From: Leptobrachium leishanense
Taxonomy: Eukaryota > Chordata > Amphibia > Anura > Megophryidae
Reading direction: 5' to 3'
Length of the DNA stretch: 64,000 nt
Assembly: GCA_009667805.1 (NCBI GenBank)
Contig: CM019063.1
Coordinates: 350,324,942 to 350,388,941 of the forward strand
Shown: positions 24,187 to 35,221 of the stretch, piece after piece
Position numbering within the stretch: position 1 is the stretch's first letter
How the letters are laid out: every line of letters begins with the position of its first letter
The notes under the pieces: model-generated
Seen by the model: the letters and a program-made list of their open reading frames with translations, nothing else
What the model was told of the DNA's origin: nothing
Databases searched by the model: none
Translations under genes and position numbers: made by a program

Positions 24187-27100
24187 GAACCCCCCTGACA
24201 GTCGGACTCAGAACGACCTCCAGGCGCTGAGGGATGGGCCGTATGGAATTGGCGAACCAGACGAGGTGCATGGATTTTGCTGGCTGGTAGCCAGGAACGA
24301 TCCTCAGGCCCATAACCCGGTATTGAAGGACACCACGGACCACACGGGACCTCAAGATGACACGAACCTCATACTCCTCCTCACCCTGGGATTTGGTAGG
24401 CGGCGGCGGAGCAGTGACTCTGGTATACCTATTACAGGTAAGCGGTTTCAAGAGGCTAACATGAAATACGTTATGTATTCGTAGAGATGGGGTAAAGCTA
24501 AGGCATAGGAAACAGGAATACGTCTTATTACTTTATAAGGACCAATAAACCTGGGAGCCATCTTCATGGACGGCACCAACAATTTGATGTTTCTAGTTGA
24601 CAGCCATACCTTGTCCCCAATCGTATACACCAGTGCAGGACCTCTGCGTCTGTCAGCTTTTATTTTTTGCTTCTGAATATTGGCCTCCATGATTTCCTTA
24701 ACCTTTTCCCATGTCTCTTTCAGGTTATTCAGATGCTCGTCCAAGGCTGGCAACGCAGTACCTTGGAAAATGGAGGGAAGCATGGGAGGATCATAACCAT
24801 AAACTGTATGGAAAGGTGAGTGGCCTGTAGTTTCACTCACTGAGTTGTTCAGTGCAACCTCAGCCCAGGGTAACAGGTCTGCCCATTCACTTTGCTTTTC
24901 GGATACAAAACACCGCAAGTATTGTTCGACACTCTGGTTTGCTCTCTCTGCGGCCCCATTCGTCTGTGGGTGATAAGCCGAGGAGAAACTTTAACTTTAA
25001 CGAGGTTGTCACAAAACTCTCGCCAGAAACGAACTGGATTCCTCTGTCGGATACTATTCCCAGGGGAACCCCATGAAGTCTCACAATATTTTGCACAAAT
25101 ATTGGCACCAGCTCAATAGCTGAAGGGAGCTTGACCAGGGGCACGAAGTGCACCATCTTCGAGAATCTGTCTACCACCGTATGACCCTGGGACACAGGTA
25201 GATCGGTAATGAAGTCAGAGACCAAGGTCTCTCAGGCAACGGCTGCAATAGACCTATAGGTAAGGACTGGGAGTTTTGCTTCTACAGCACACTTCGCATG
25301 TTGCTATATAGTCCTTGATATCCCTTCGCATACCTGCCCACCAGAACAGTTTTTCAATACAGGCTAGAGTCTTGGTTATCCCCATATGACCACAAGGCTT
25401 GGAGTCATGGTATATCCTCATCTGTGTTCTCTCCTCAGGTACAAAGACCTTACCAGGAGGTTTTTCAAGAGGAGCGACAGTTTGAATTCTCTCCAACAAT
25501 GGAGAAGACACAGTCAGAACTGTTGTACCCAATATCCTTTCCTGAGGAATGATCGGACTGTGATCGAACGTATGACTCGTATTGCCTGGACAAGGCATCA
25601 GCCTTTCGTGTTTTTTGACCCAGGATGGTAAGTCATGAAGAAATTTAAACTGGACAGGAACAAGGACCACCGTGCCTGCCTGGAATTCAAACGTTTCGCG
25701 TCTCCCATGTAAATAAGATTCTTGTGATCTGTTATTATTATCACGGGATCTTTAGTACTGTCAAGCAAATAGCGCCATTCTTTGAGGGCTGCTATAACCG
25801 CTAGTAACTCTCTGTTCCCTATGTCATAATTTCTCTCTGCAGGTGTAATTTTCCTGAAGAAAAACCCACAAGGGTGTACAGGTCCCTCAGGACTCTCTCT
25901 GAGACAGAACTGCACCAATTCCTATCTCGGACTCATCAACCTCAAGTTGAAATGGCAAGCCTGGCTCTGGATGCTGTAGGTTAGGTGCCGTGATGAATGC
26001 CTCCTTGACTGACTGAAATGCCTGCGGAGCTTGATCACTCCAGACCTGATTTTGGGCACCCTTCTTGGTCATGGCGGTGATTGGAGACAAAACGGAAGAG
26101 AAACCCGTAATGAACCTCCTATAGTAGTTTGTGAAACCAAGGAATCTCTGTATAGCTTTTAAGCCCTGAGGTAGTGGCCATTCCTTGATGGCAGACAACT
26201 TTTTTGGGTCCATCTCAAACCCCTCAGGTGTTATGATGTAACCCAGAAAATGAACTGAAGTTATGTCGAACAGACGTTTTTCTAACTTGCAGTACATCTT
26301 ATTCTCCAACAACCTTTGCAACACGGTCCGCACATGGACATGGCGTGTCTCAACATCTGGAGAATAAATCAAGATATCATCTAGATACACGATTACAAAG
26401 ACTTGCAAAAAATTCCTCCGGACATAATTTATAAAGTCTTGGAAGACTGCTGGCGCATTGCATAAGTCAAATGGCATAACCAGATATTCATAATGGCCGC
26501 TCCTGGTGTTAAAAGCGGTCTTCCATTCATGGTCTTGCTTGACCCTTACCAAGTTGTATGCACTGCGAAGGTCCAATTTGGTGTAAATCTTGGCACCTCG
26601 CAACTGGTCAAATAACTCGGATATTAGTGGGATGGGATAGGCATTACGTATAGTGATTCTGTTTAACCCTCTATAATCAATGCAAGGTCTTAAATCCCCC
26701 TCCTTTTTTGATACGAAAAAGAATCCTGCTCCCGCAGGAGAGGAAGAACGACGAATGAACCCTCTAGCTAGGTTCTCTTTTATGTATTCTTCCATGATGT
26801 CGTTCTCTTTTTGTGACATCGGATAGACATGACCCCTAGGAGGCATGGTGCCTGGCAGCAGATCTATAGCACAATCATAAGGCCGGTGAGGGGGTAGAAA
26901 CTCATATTTCCCTTTATCAAACACTTCTTTAAGATCTTTGTACCACTTAGGTACCTCCGTGGAGAGTGGAGGAGCAGTGGTCACGTTCAGACTGCCCACC
27001 ACAGTACTCCTACCCAGACATTTAGACCAACATTTAGATCCCCATGATTCCAACTCTCGGATAGACCAGTTAACAATCGGATTGTGCTTAGCCAACCAAG

Positions 27101-27425
27101 GATACCCCAATACGATGGGTACTGTGGGCGATTCGATAATCTGAAACTTGATTCTTTCCTTATGCATTCTTTCCTTATGCAAGACCCCAGCACAAAAAGA
27201 GATAGGTACAGTATCGTGTGTACAATGAGGTATTAACAGTTTCCTGCCATTGATACTTTCGATAAGGAGAAGCACTTCTCTCTCCACCAGATTCACTTGG
27301 TGAATAGCAGCGAAACCAGAGTCTATCAGTGCTTCTGTGTTCAACCTGATTTTCTCCCAGGCTATGGACACAGGCACAACAACGCAAGATCTTTTCTTTC
27401 TCTTTTTACTAGATACGAGAGACAC
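24105..27425 (-). pseudogene. Gypsy-2 pol: protease, RT, RNase H, integrase, chromodomain
   Basis: A 512-codon block (27425-25887) is open: protease with DSG (about 27318) and VLGYPWL, then a full RT core with [22 protein letters not shown], the catalytic YLDDILI (about 26380) and FLGFTNYYRRFI. RNase H begins with FQLEVDESEIGIGAVL; a frameshift near 25900 leads to TDHKNLIY and RQARWSLFL. Integrase shows the HHCC finger (GHMG ... CEVC, about 25290-25390), DFITDLP and VSDRG, with frameshifts near 25240 and 25030, and a C-terminal domain to about 24460. A chromodomain-like stretch (EEYEVRVILRSRVVRGVLQY) follows at 24400-24330, with a frameshift before LVRQFH. This marks a chromovirus-type element. 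Confidence 0.92.
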
Positions 27426-27460
27426 AGTAGTAGTGCCCAGAACCTGTCTCTCAGGGGATT

Positions 27461-30400
27461 CTAGGCTTGCTCGTTTCCCGACACATTAGATCTTTTTGGT
27501 CGCTTGGGGCATTGTAAACGAAAATGCCCTCTGTCAGCAGAATAGAGGCATAGCCCCTCTCGGAGGCAATATTGTCTCTCCTCTCCTGATATACCAGAAC
27601 GTCCTAATATCATAGGCTCTGGCTCAGTGTGTACAGGCCTGGGAGGAGAGACAGCATGAGTAGACCTAGAAGCAGAACTGGCCCCCTGAGAAGGATTATG
27701 AGCTTTGCTACAGTAATCCACCAGATTCTCTAGCTCCTCAGGCAATACCATAGGTGCTAATTCATGCATTATATTCTCTAAAATTCCTTCGAGAAACGCG
27801 ATAACAAGCACATCATTTGGCCATGACAATTCTGCAGCCACGGTTTTGAACTCTATTGCATAATCTGCAACTTGGCGGTTGCCCTGGGATATATGCCATA
27901 GTGCCCTAGCTGCCCCTGTTGCCCTTCTAGCAGGGTCTAACGTGCGTCGTATTTCTGCCTTAAACTCAGCATAATTATATACCACAGGTTTATTTAGTTC
28001 TCACAGGGGGCTTGCCCACAGCAGAGCTTTCTCGGTTAGGTGGTTAATAACGAAACCCACCTTAGCTCTATCTGTGGGACACATACTTGGATTCAATTCA
28101 AACATAATCTCAATTTTGGTTATAAACCCTCTGCATGAACCTGAACTCCCATTGAAGCAGGTAGGAGTCTTTAAACTGACATGAGCTACCTCAGTAGCAA
28201 TCGTAGAGGAAACAGTAACTGCTTGAGAGGACAAGCCAGCCAGAGGGGAAGGAAGCGGTGAGGCCTGGCCTAATTGCTTCATGTCTAGGCCCAAAGCCTG
28301 AGCAAATTGATCCATGCGATGGTCTTGCTCTTCTTGCTTAGTTATGATTTCACCCAACTTAGACATTAGTACAGATAACAGTTAAACAGTCAATGGAGCG
28401 CCAGTACAAAACTGGAGATACGAGAAAGCACTATACATGTCCTTCAATACTTCTTTCCAATCTTCTCAATAAAGTCACTCTTGAATAGGGCCTCTCTACA
28501 AAAGAGAGAAGATATCATCGCGCAATATGCAGGTTCACCATATGAGGAAGATGGAAAAGTAATAATTCTACTCACATATTCATGAGCCTAACCTAGGCTC
28601 TAGGATGGATGTCTAATATGGGTCTTCAAAGATATTCAGGTGCCCATGTACCCCCAATGTGGTAGTGGTCTTCAACAGCTTTCCTCTGCAGTAAATCACG
28701 GAGAAAGAAAACGGTGCACTCCCCTAGTGCAATATCGTTAAAGTATAGTGCAATAAAATAATTAATATGGTGCACTCACATGTAGGTGAGCCGCATTGGC
28801 TCCAAGACTTCGCTCAGAAATTTAAAAGGAAATTCCAAAAAACCTTCTTTAAAATCACGTATCAAGAAGCAGCAGAAATTTAAAATAAATTTATTAATAC
28901 ATTTAAAAAAAAAGAGAGATAATTGTTACCAGAACGCGTTTCGCTCCTCAGAGCTTCTTCAGCTGGTATCACTGGTCTTATGTCTGCTGCTTCCTTATAT
29001 ACTGTTTAAAATGTCCCATTTAATCATTCACAGTTTACATCAGATGAAAGTCATTAAAACAATTACAAACAATTAAAAACAATTAATATCACATGAGACA
29101 GTTCGTTGAGAAATACATTCATAATGGAATCTCCACTAACTGTATAGATAAATTGTATTATCTACCATATGGCATCACAATCGGCAAATCGCCGCAACTG
29201 CTCATGCGCACGACCCGACGCATCACAACGTGTGCGTCGCTAGTGCGCAGCTCTCACTGCACATCTTGGGCACCACAACTACTACGCACATAAACCAAAA
29301 TATGGCACCCCACATCGGCGCATATATCACCCAAATACTCATTACATTATCCAATGGAGCAATTCCACTCTCAATGTTCTGGCAGAACAATTCATTCAGA
29401 AATACATTCAGAATAAAATATCTGTCCTAAGCAAATCCACATAAAGTGCAAACTACGCAACATAGAAATTGTGGCCACCTATGTGTAAATATTATAATAC
29501 ACCAATTTACAGTGAATCAACGGTTTTAGCCTAAATTTTATAGTATAACCAGAATTACATGGCTATGCATCTACAGTGGTTTCAATAATCCTATTATGTC
29601 AAAATGTTTATTGAAACCACTGTAGATGCATAGCCATGTAATTCTGGTTATACTATAAAATTTAGGATAAAACCGTTGATTCACTGTAAATTGTTGTATT
29701 ATAATATTTACACATAGGTGGCCACAATTTCTATGTTGCGTAGTTTGCACTTTATGTGGATTTGCTTAGTGCAGATATTTTATTATGAATGTATTTCTGA
29801 ATGAATTGTTCTGCCAGAACATTGATAGTGGAATTGCTCCATTGGATAATGTAAGGAGTATTTGGGTGATATATGCGCCGATGTGGGGTGCCATCTTTTG
29901 GTTTATGTGCGTAGTAGTTGTGGTGCCCAAGATGTGCAGTGAGAGCTGCGCACTAGTGACGCACACGTTGTGATGCGTCGGGTCGTGCGCATGAGCAGTT
30001 GCGGCGATTTGCCGATTGTGATGCCATATGGTAGATAATACAATTTATCTATACAGTTAGTGGAGATTCCATTATGAATGTATTTCTCAACGAACTGTCC
30101 TGCTGGAACAATAATGGTGGAATTGCTCCATTGTATTGTGTTAAGAAGTACCGGGGCGATATATGCGCCGATGCGGGGTGCTAGCATTTGGTCTATGTGC
30201 GCATTAGATGTTGTGCGCAAGATGTGCAGTAAAAGCTGCGCACCTACGACGTACACACTGTGACACGTCGGGTTGTGCACATGCGCAGTTGCGGCGATTT
30301 GCCGATTCAAACGCCAAAGGTGGAGAATATAATCCCTTTACAAAATTAAGGTTAACCACCAAGCGTTTCACATTGAGAGACAACACAGATACGCAGGAGC

Positions 30401-31278
30401 CCATTAGGCTGATTAATAAAAGGTCTCATGTGATCTTAATTGTTTTTAATTGTTCAATTGTTTTTAATTGTTTGTAATTGTTTTAATGACTTTCATCTGA
30501 TGTAAACTGTGAATGATTAAATGGGACATTTTAAACAGTATATAAGGAAGCAGCAGACATAAGACCAGTGATACCAGCTGAAGAAGCTCTGAGGAGCGAA
30601 ACGCGTTCTGTTAACAATTATCTCTTTTTTTTAAATGTATTAATAAATTTATTTTAAATTTCTGCTGCTTCTTGATACGTGATTTTAAAGAAGGTTTTTT
30701 GGAATTTCCTTTTAAATTCCTGAGCGAAGTCTTGGAGCCAATGCGGCTCACCTACATGTGAGTGCACCATATTAATTATTTTATTGCACTATACTTTAAC
30801 GATATTGCACTAGGGGAGTGCACTGTTTTCTTTCTCCGTGATTTACTGCAGAGGAAAGCTGTTGAAGACCACTACCACATTGGGGGTACATGGGCACCTG
30901 AATATCTTTGAAGACCCATATTAGACATCCATCCTAGAGCCTAGGTTAGGCTCATGAATATGTGAGTAGAATTATTTTCCATCTTCCTCATATGGTGAAC
31001 CTGCATATTGCGCGATGATATTTTCTCTCTTTTGTAGAGAGGCCCTATTCAAGAGTGACTTTATTGAGAAGATTGGGAAGAAGTATTGAAGGACATGTAT
31101 AGTGCTTTCTCGTATCTCCAGTTTTGTACTGGCGCTCCATTGACTGTTTAACTGTTTGTTCTTAGGTTCTTAGGGGAACCTCCATATTCATTGTGTAGCG
31201 TTTACGACCTTGCACTTATCCTGAGAGCGCTTCACTGTTCTTTTTATTTATTAGTACAGATAAATCAGTCGGATCCAT
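27461..31278 (-). pseudogene. Gypsy-2 gag, split by a foldback and stopped once
   Basis: Gag starts at the ATG of 31278-31276 (MDPTDL), only 17 bases after the 5' LTR. After about eight codons it is cut by the foldback (28379-31248) and resumes at 28378 (MSKLGEIITKQEEQDH). It runs through the capsid-like region to a TGA at 28003-28001, then continues in the same frame to 27461. The zinc knuckle region reads CLYSADRGHFRLQC, so the second Cys is replaced by Ser (compare intact CLYC in Gypsy-1). Foldback, stop and damaged knuckle each make it non-functional. Confidence 0.9.
28379..31248. mobile_element. Large foldback element in Gypsy-2 gag
   Basis: A giant inverted repeat: the left arm 28379-29590 pairs with 29605-31161, meeting at a short hairpin near 29598. 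Outer ends read CAGTTAAACAGTCAATGG and its complement. A 14-base direct repeat ATTAGTACAGATAA lies at 28365-28378 and again at 31249-31262, consistent with a long target duplication. The right arm is longer because an inner segment is present twice (29770-30070 and 30075-30340) and because 87 extra bases follow the left-arm match. Both arms contain GAAGCTCTGAGGAGCGAAAC then GCG. No protein motif; family unknown. Confidence 0.85.
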
Positions 31279-31295
31279 ATCGGGCCCTGTCGTGA

Positions 31296-32196
31296 TGTAA
31301 CGGGCGCAGTAGCGCTTACACAGGAGTAACGAGGTTGAGATCTTTAAGGACTGAAATATCTGCTTGACGTTTACACACTGCTTGGTATACACAGACTTAT
31401 ACTCTAAAGTCAGGGAGGATGAGAGAACAATGAAGTTGCTACTAAGCACTAAAGGTTTCAAGACCGATAGACAACTTAGAGCACGATCAGAAACACATAC
31501 TTCAGACAGTAGGTGAATTGTACGGACTGCAGGACAGTCATGAAATGTGCAGATTTAACGTTTTCGGATACGTTGGAGCAGGTCAATGGTACTGTACGAT
31601 ATTCAGAGGTAAATGACACACATAGGGGTCTATTGCTGGTACAGTATTGAGTATACTTAGCAGTTTGCGCACACTGAACATAGGCTGAATATAAACAGTA
31701 TTTTTCGATTGCGGTTTTCACATATGTTTGTGGCAAAGAAACATGAGCCCTTGGTTGGGTATAGTAACCTAATGAGGCCACAGACGATACCCCAAAACAA
31801 GAAGGGACAAAACCCCCGAATCGAGTGAAAACCCCAGCGGCAAACATGGAGTTAAACCACCAAAGCACAATACTGGCGATTGCAAATCGAGCAGCAACAG
31901 AATGGTCACATACAAGCTGGGTCAAAAATCAGGAGCAGGGATCGTATCCAGAAATGGGTTGGCAACAGAAATCAACAATGAGAATCAGCTAGCGATGTGG
32001 GAACAGAACTCCACGACAGGGCGACGAGGCAACTCCTTGCTCCCGGTTTTAAACCCGGCAGCACCTCGTGACCACATCAGGCCCCGCCCCCTCGGACGCC
32101 GCTTGGCCATTATCTAGTGCTGGCACTCGGCCAGCTCTTGGCACAGAACCTTGCCCAGATCCCCCAGTCAGCACAGCAGGGGCTGAGGATATAACC
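31296..32196 (-). repeat. Gypsy-2 5' LTR
   Basis: 901 bases, same start TGTAACGGGC and end GAGGATATAAC as the other LTR. The terminal base differs (C for A at 32196). Followed by the ATTAT duplication and the resumed L1 frame. Element orientation is minus, so transcription would run leftward into gag. Confidence 0.93.
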
Positions 32197-34390
32197 ATTA
32201 TATTCTCGGGATCTACATATACGCAACGGAACACGACAGGGTTGCCCTCTTTCACCACTCCTTTTTATACTCCCATTGGAACCGTTGTTACAGAGAATTA
32301 GAGATCATACACATATCACTGGATACCCACTGCAGTTACATCATTATAAAGTTGCAGCCTTCGCGGATGACATTCTCCTTTCCATTACTAACCCGATGGT
32401 TTCTCTTCCACATCTCATGACGGAACTGGCGATATATGGGCGACTATCTAATTTTCACATCAACCACTCTAAATGTGAGGTTTTGGGAGTAGGGCTAACA
32501 AGAGAGTTGCAGGCAGAATTGGAGCAATGCTTCCCATTTCGTTGGGCTCCGAATTCGATTAAATACTTGGGTGTACAGTTAACTAGAGATTTATCACGGC
32601 TTTATAAGTGTAATTATGAACCGCTCTTGAAAACGGTAGAACAGGATTTGAAGAAGTGGAGGCTTCCTCATATTTCTTGGATGGGCAATAATGTTTTAAA
32701 AATGAACATTCTCCCTAGGTTCCTATATATCTTTCAGTCGGTTCCCATCGGGGTGCCACCACAATTATTTGCAAAATTAAGATCGATGCTCCTGGCCTAT
32801 GTCTGGGGCGATTCTCATTTTAGGGTCCCGTTCTCGGACATGACAAGGTATCGTAATAAAGGAGGTCTGGGCATGCCTAATTTGGAATTGTACCACTCAG
32901 CTGCATTATTTCTGCGTTTAAGTGATTGGTGTATGTCCCCACCACATAAACGATGGATATCTATTGAACAAAAATCCTTGAAGGTCCCGATATCGTCGCT
33001 ACTTTGGCAAACTGCATCAATAAAACAACTGGTTCTCCATACACACCCGCTTCTTACACCAACACTTTTTAGATGGCGTAATCTTAGGAGGTCTTTATCT
33101 CTTTCAACATAACCTTCTTCTCTCTTACCGATCACCTTTAATCCATTGTTTACGGAAGGTATGTCGCATAACTTCTTGCCTGCATTGGTGGAAGGCCCAT
33201 TATATCCCGCTCTATAAATGCATGACTAACTCCAAACCACTCCCGAAAAGCTCATTCTTTCCAGATGATACTTCCCCTCGACAGATCTCCGTTACCATCA
33301 ACTTAAGCATTTTATATTTTCATTAGGTGACCCTAATAAGATTAGGCTTGACGAGTCTCCGTTTGAGACCCTATGCTTTACTGACCCTTCTCTTCCCCAC
33401 ATGCTCTCCACTATATATGGGAGAATTTTGGACGTCTCTACCCCTTCACTTCCCTCATACGCGCTGCGGTGGAATAGGGAATTAGACGACTTAATCCCCA
33501 AAAATGAATGGGACTCCATTTTCCAGATAGCAGCACACGCATCTCGAAGTCTACACATTTAACAGTCTCACTATAAATTTCTATCAAGATGGTACCTCAC
33601 TCCATCTAGACTGCACAAAATCTACCCGACTTCAAACTATTTATGTTGGCAATGTTGAAAATCAGCAGGTACGCTTATACATCTCTGGTGGGACTGCACA
33701 CATATACGCCCTTATTGGTCTGCTATATTTGAGGAAATGAACAAAATTACCGATATGGAGCTAATCCCATCCCCCCAAGTAGCTTTATTTCACTTGGTAT
33801 CATTCTCTCCACTCACCTATAGGAATCCCTGGCCATTCAACTTTTTAACGTAGCTAAATCCCTGATACCTAGACACTGGCGTTCCATAACGACCCCAACC
33901 CTTACGGAATGGATAACAGCAGTAGATGCTATTCGAGACATGGAGATGTTCTTCTCCATGGATAATAATTATGACAAATATTTCACTACGTGGTATTGGT
34001 GGACTGATTATTTGTCCAAACGACCGCATTAGCAGTTCTTCGGTGCCACTAGGGATCAGACCTTCATGTCACGCTTGTACTACCACAACCCTATTTAACC
34101 TCTGTTTTTGCTTATTGACCTAACCCATTACCTTTGAGAAATACATTCTATTTGGGATACTTTTATTATCTCTAATGTACCTATTTACAGTGCTACGAGA
34201 CAAGAACCTTCTTGATTATAATTTCTGTTTTTGCTTTATGTTTGATGTTACTCAGTATGACAACCTTTTTACTATTGTCAAGTTAAATTCATGCACCAGT
34301 TGTATTATTCCCCATAGTGATTGGTTTGGATTGTTATTATATTCTGTGGTGTATTAACTTGTGTGAAAATCAATAAAAACTTATTATTTA

Positions 34391-34543
34391 ACCACTGGGC
34401 TGCTATGGACGCGCTCAGCGAGTCCAGCCAAGTGGTTCTCCTGTGCTATGGACGCGCTGAGCGAGTCCATGCACAGGAGGCAACAATCCGCCGGATTCCG
34501 GCAGATTGCTGCGCCCCCCCGGTGCGGGCTGACTGTAACGATA
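34391..34543 (-). mobile_element. piggyBac-like end fragment
   Basis: TTAA at 34387-34390 is followed by CCACTGGGCTGCTATGGACG, the reversed right end of the 1290-2519 element; homology runs to about 34543 (GTGCGGGCTGAC). The other end is missing. It sits exactly at the end of the L1 3' tail. Confidence 0.82.
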
Positions 34544-35215
34544 AGCCCCCTATAGGGTGATGGGGAGCCCCCAATCTGCAGAGATTGAAGCCTTTAGGGC
34601 AGGTATACAGATTCCAGGGAACAAACCAGGATATTACAGGAATTAGAAAGATCCCGAAGCCCTGACTGAGATCCTTGAAAAGGTGGTCTCGAAATACTAA
34701 CTAAGCTAGGTCTGCAAGGTGTATAAAACATAAACCAGACACACAATGAATGCAGGTATACAGATTCCAGGGAACAAACCAAGATATTTACAGAAACTAG
34801 AAAGATCCCTAAGCCCTGACTGAGATCCTTGAAAGGTGGTCTCAAAATACTAACTAAGCTAGGTCTGCAAGGTGTATAAAACATAAACCAGACATACAAT
34901 GAATGCAGGTATTACACGGATAAATAAGCACGGTACAGGGGACAGACAGAAGAGAGATCCAAATACAAGAGCCAAAGGTCATACACGGAATATCATAACT
35001 TGAGGGGTCAGACAAGAGAGAGATCCAAAACACATGAGCTCGAGGTCCTACACAGAATATCAAAGTTAAACAGCACACAGGAACTAGGCAAGAAAGACTA
35101 TCCTGGTCCAAGGATCAAGGGGAATCCTGGTCCTACATATAGGGCAGAACAGGTCATGTGACCGCAGACCAATAAGCCCAACAGATGGCCTGCAGCCTGA
35201 AAACAAAAACAAACA
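34544..35215. repeat. Possible solo LTR with a 153-bp tandem duplication
   Basis: Starts TGTAACGATAAGCC and ends AAACAAACA, i.e. TG...CA, but no matching flanking duplication was seen. Inside, a 153-base unit beginning GCAGGTATACAGATTCC occurs twice (34599 and 34752), with a third start at 34905. After it Gypsy-1 RNase H sequence resumes at about 35222. The LTR interpretation is tentative. Confidence 0.45.
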
Positions 35216-35221
35216 GGAATC

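Larger units (their letters stand above)
23316..32196 (-). mobile_element. Chromodomain Ty3/Gypsy retrotransposon Gypsy-2, complete with both LTRs
   Basis: 8881 bases from TGTAACGGGCGCAG (23316) to ATATAACC (32196), flanked by ATTAT at 23311-23315 and 32197-32201. LTRs of 871 and 901 bases start TG and end CA in element orientation (the right copy has CC for CA on the plus strand). Coding order on the minus strand is gag, protease, RT, RNase H, integrase, chromodomain; a purine tract AGGGGGG lies beside the 3' LTR. A 2.9-kb foldback interrupts gag. No envelope gene is present. Confidence 0.95.
21121..34032 (+). pseudogene. L1/Tx1-like ORF2 (RT and C-terminus), in three pieces
   Basis: Reverse transcriptase relic. 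Pieces in order: thumb-side linker and SGKSPGPDGLT (about 21580); HITLIPKP...SNYRSISLLN (21715-21783), cut by the MITE; FLSIDAEKAFDRVDW (about 23165, palm motif A), cut by Gypsy-2; the GTRQGCPLSP motif just after 32200; FADDILL (about 32355, catalytic motif C); KYLGVQLTRDL; then an 837-base open stretch to 33112. After frameshifts the C-terminal cysteine region (CWQC, then HLWWDC near 33690) and a final stop at 34030-34032 are visible. It is non-functional through insertion and frameshifts, though individual pieces are well preserved. Confidence 0.9.
21121..34386 (+). mobile_element. L1/Tx1-like LINE, split by a piggyBac-like element and by Gypsy-2
   Basis: The 3' portion of a non-LTR retrotransposon present in three colinear plus-strand pieces: 21121-21786, 22990-23315 and 32197-34386. 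It lacks ORF1 and the endonuclease, so it is 5'-truncated. The 3' end carries AATAAA near 34373 and stops at a TTAA used by another piggyBac-like fragment. Both interruptions are flanked by target duplications (TTAA, ATTAT), and the reading frame closes across each when the insert is ignored. Confidence 0.92.

Noticed and set aside
23316..32196. Endogenous retrovirus with envelope
   Set aside because: Integrase is followed by a chromodomain and the LTR with no env frame; RT and integrase features are Ty3/Gypsy.
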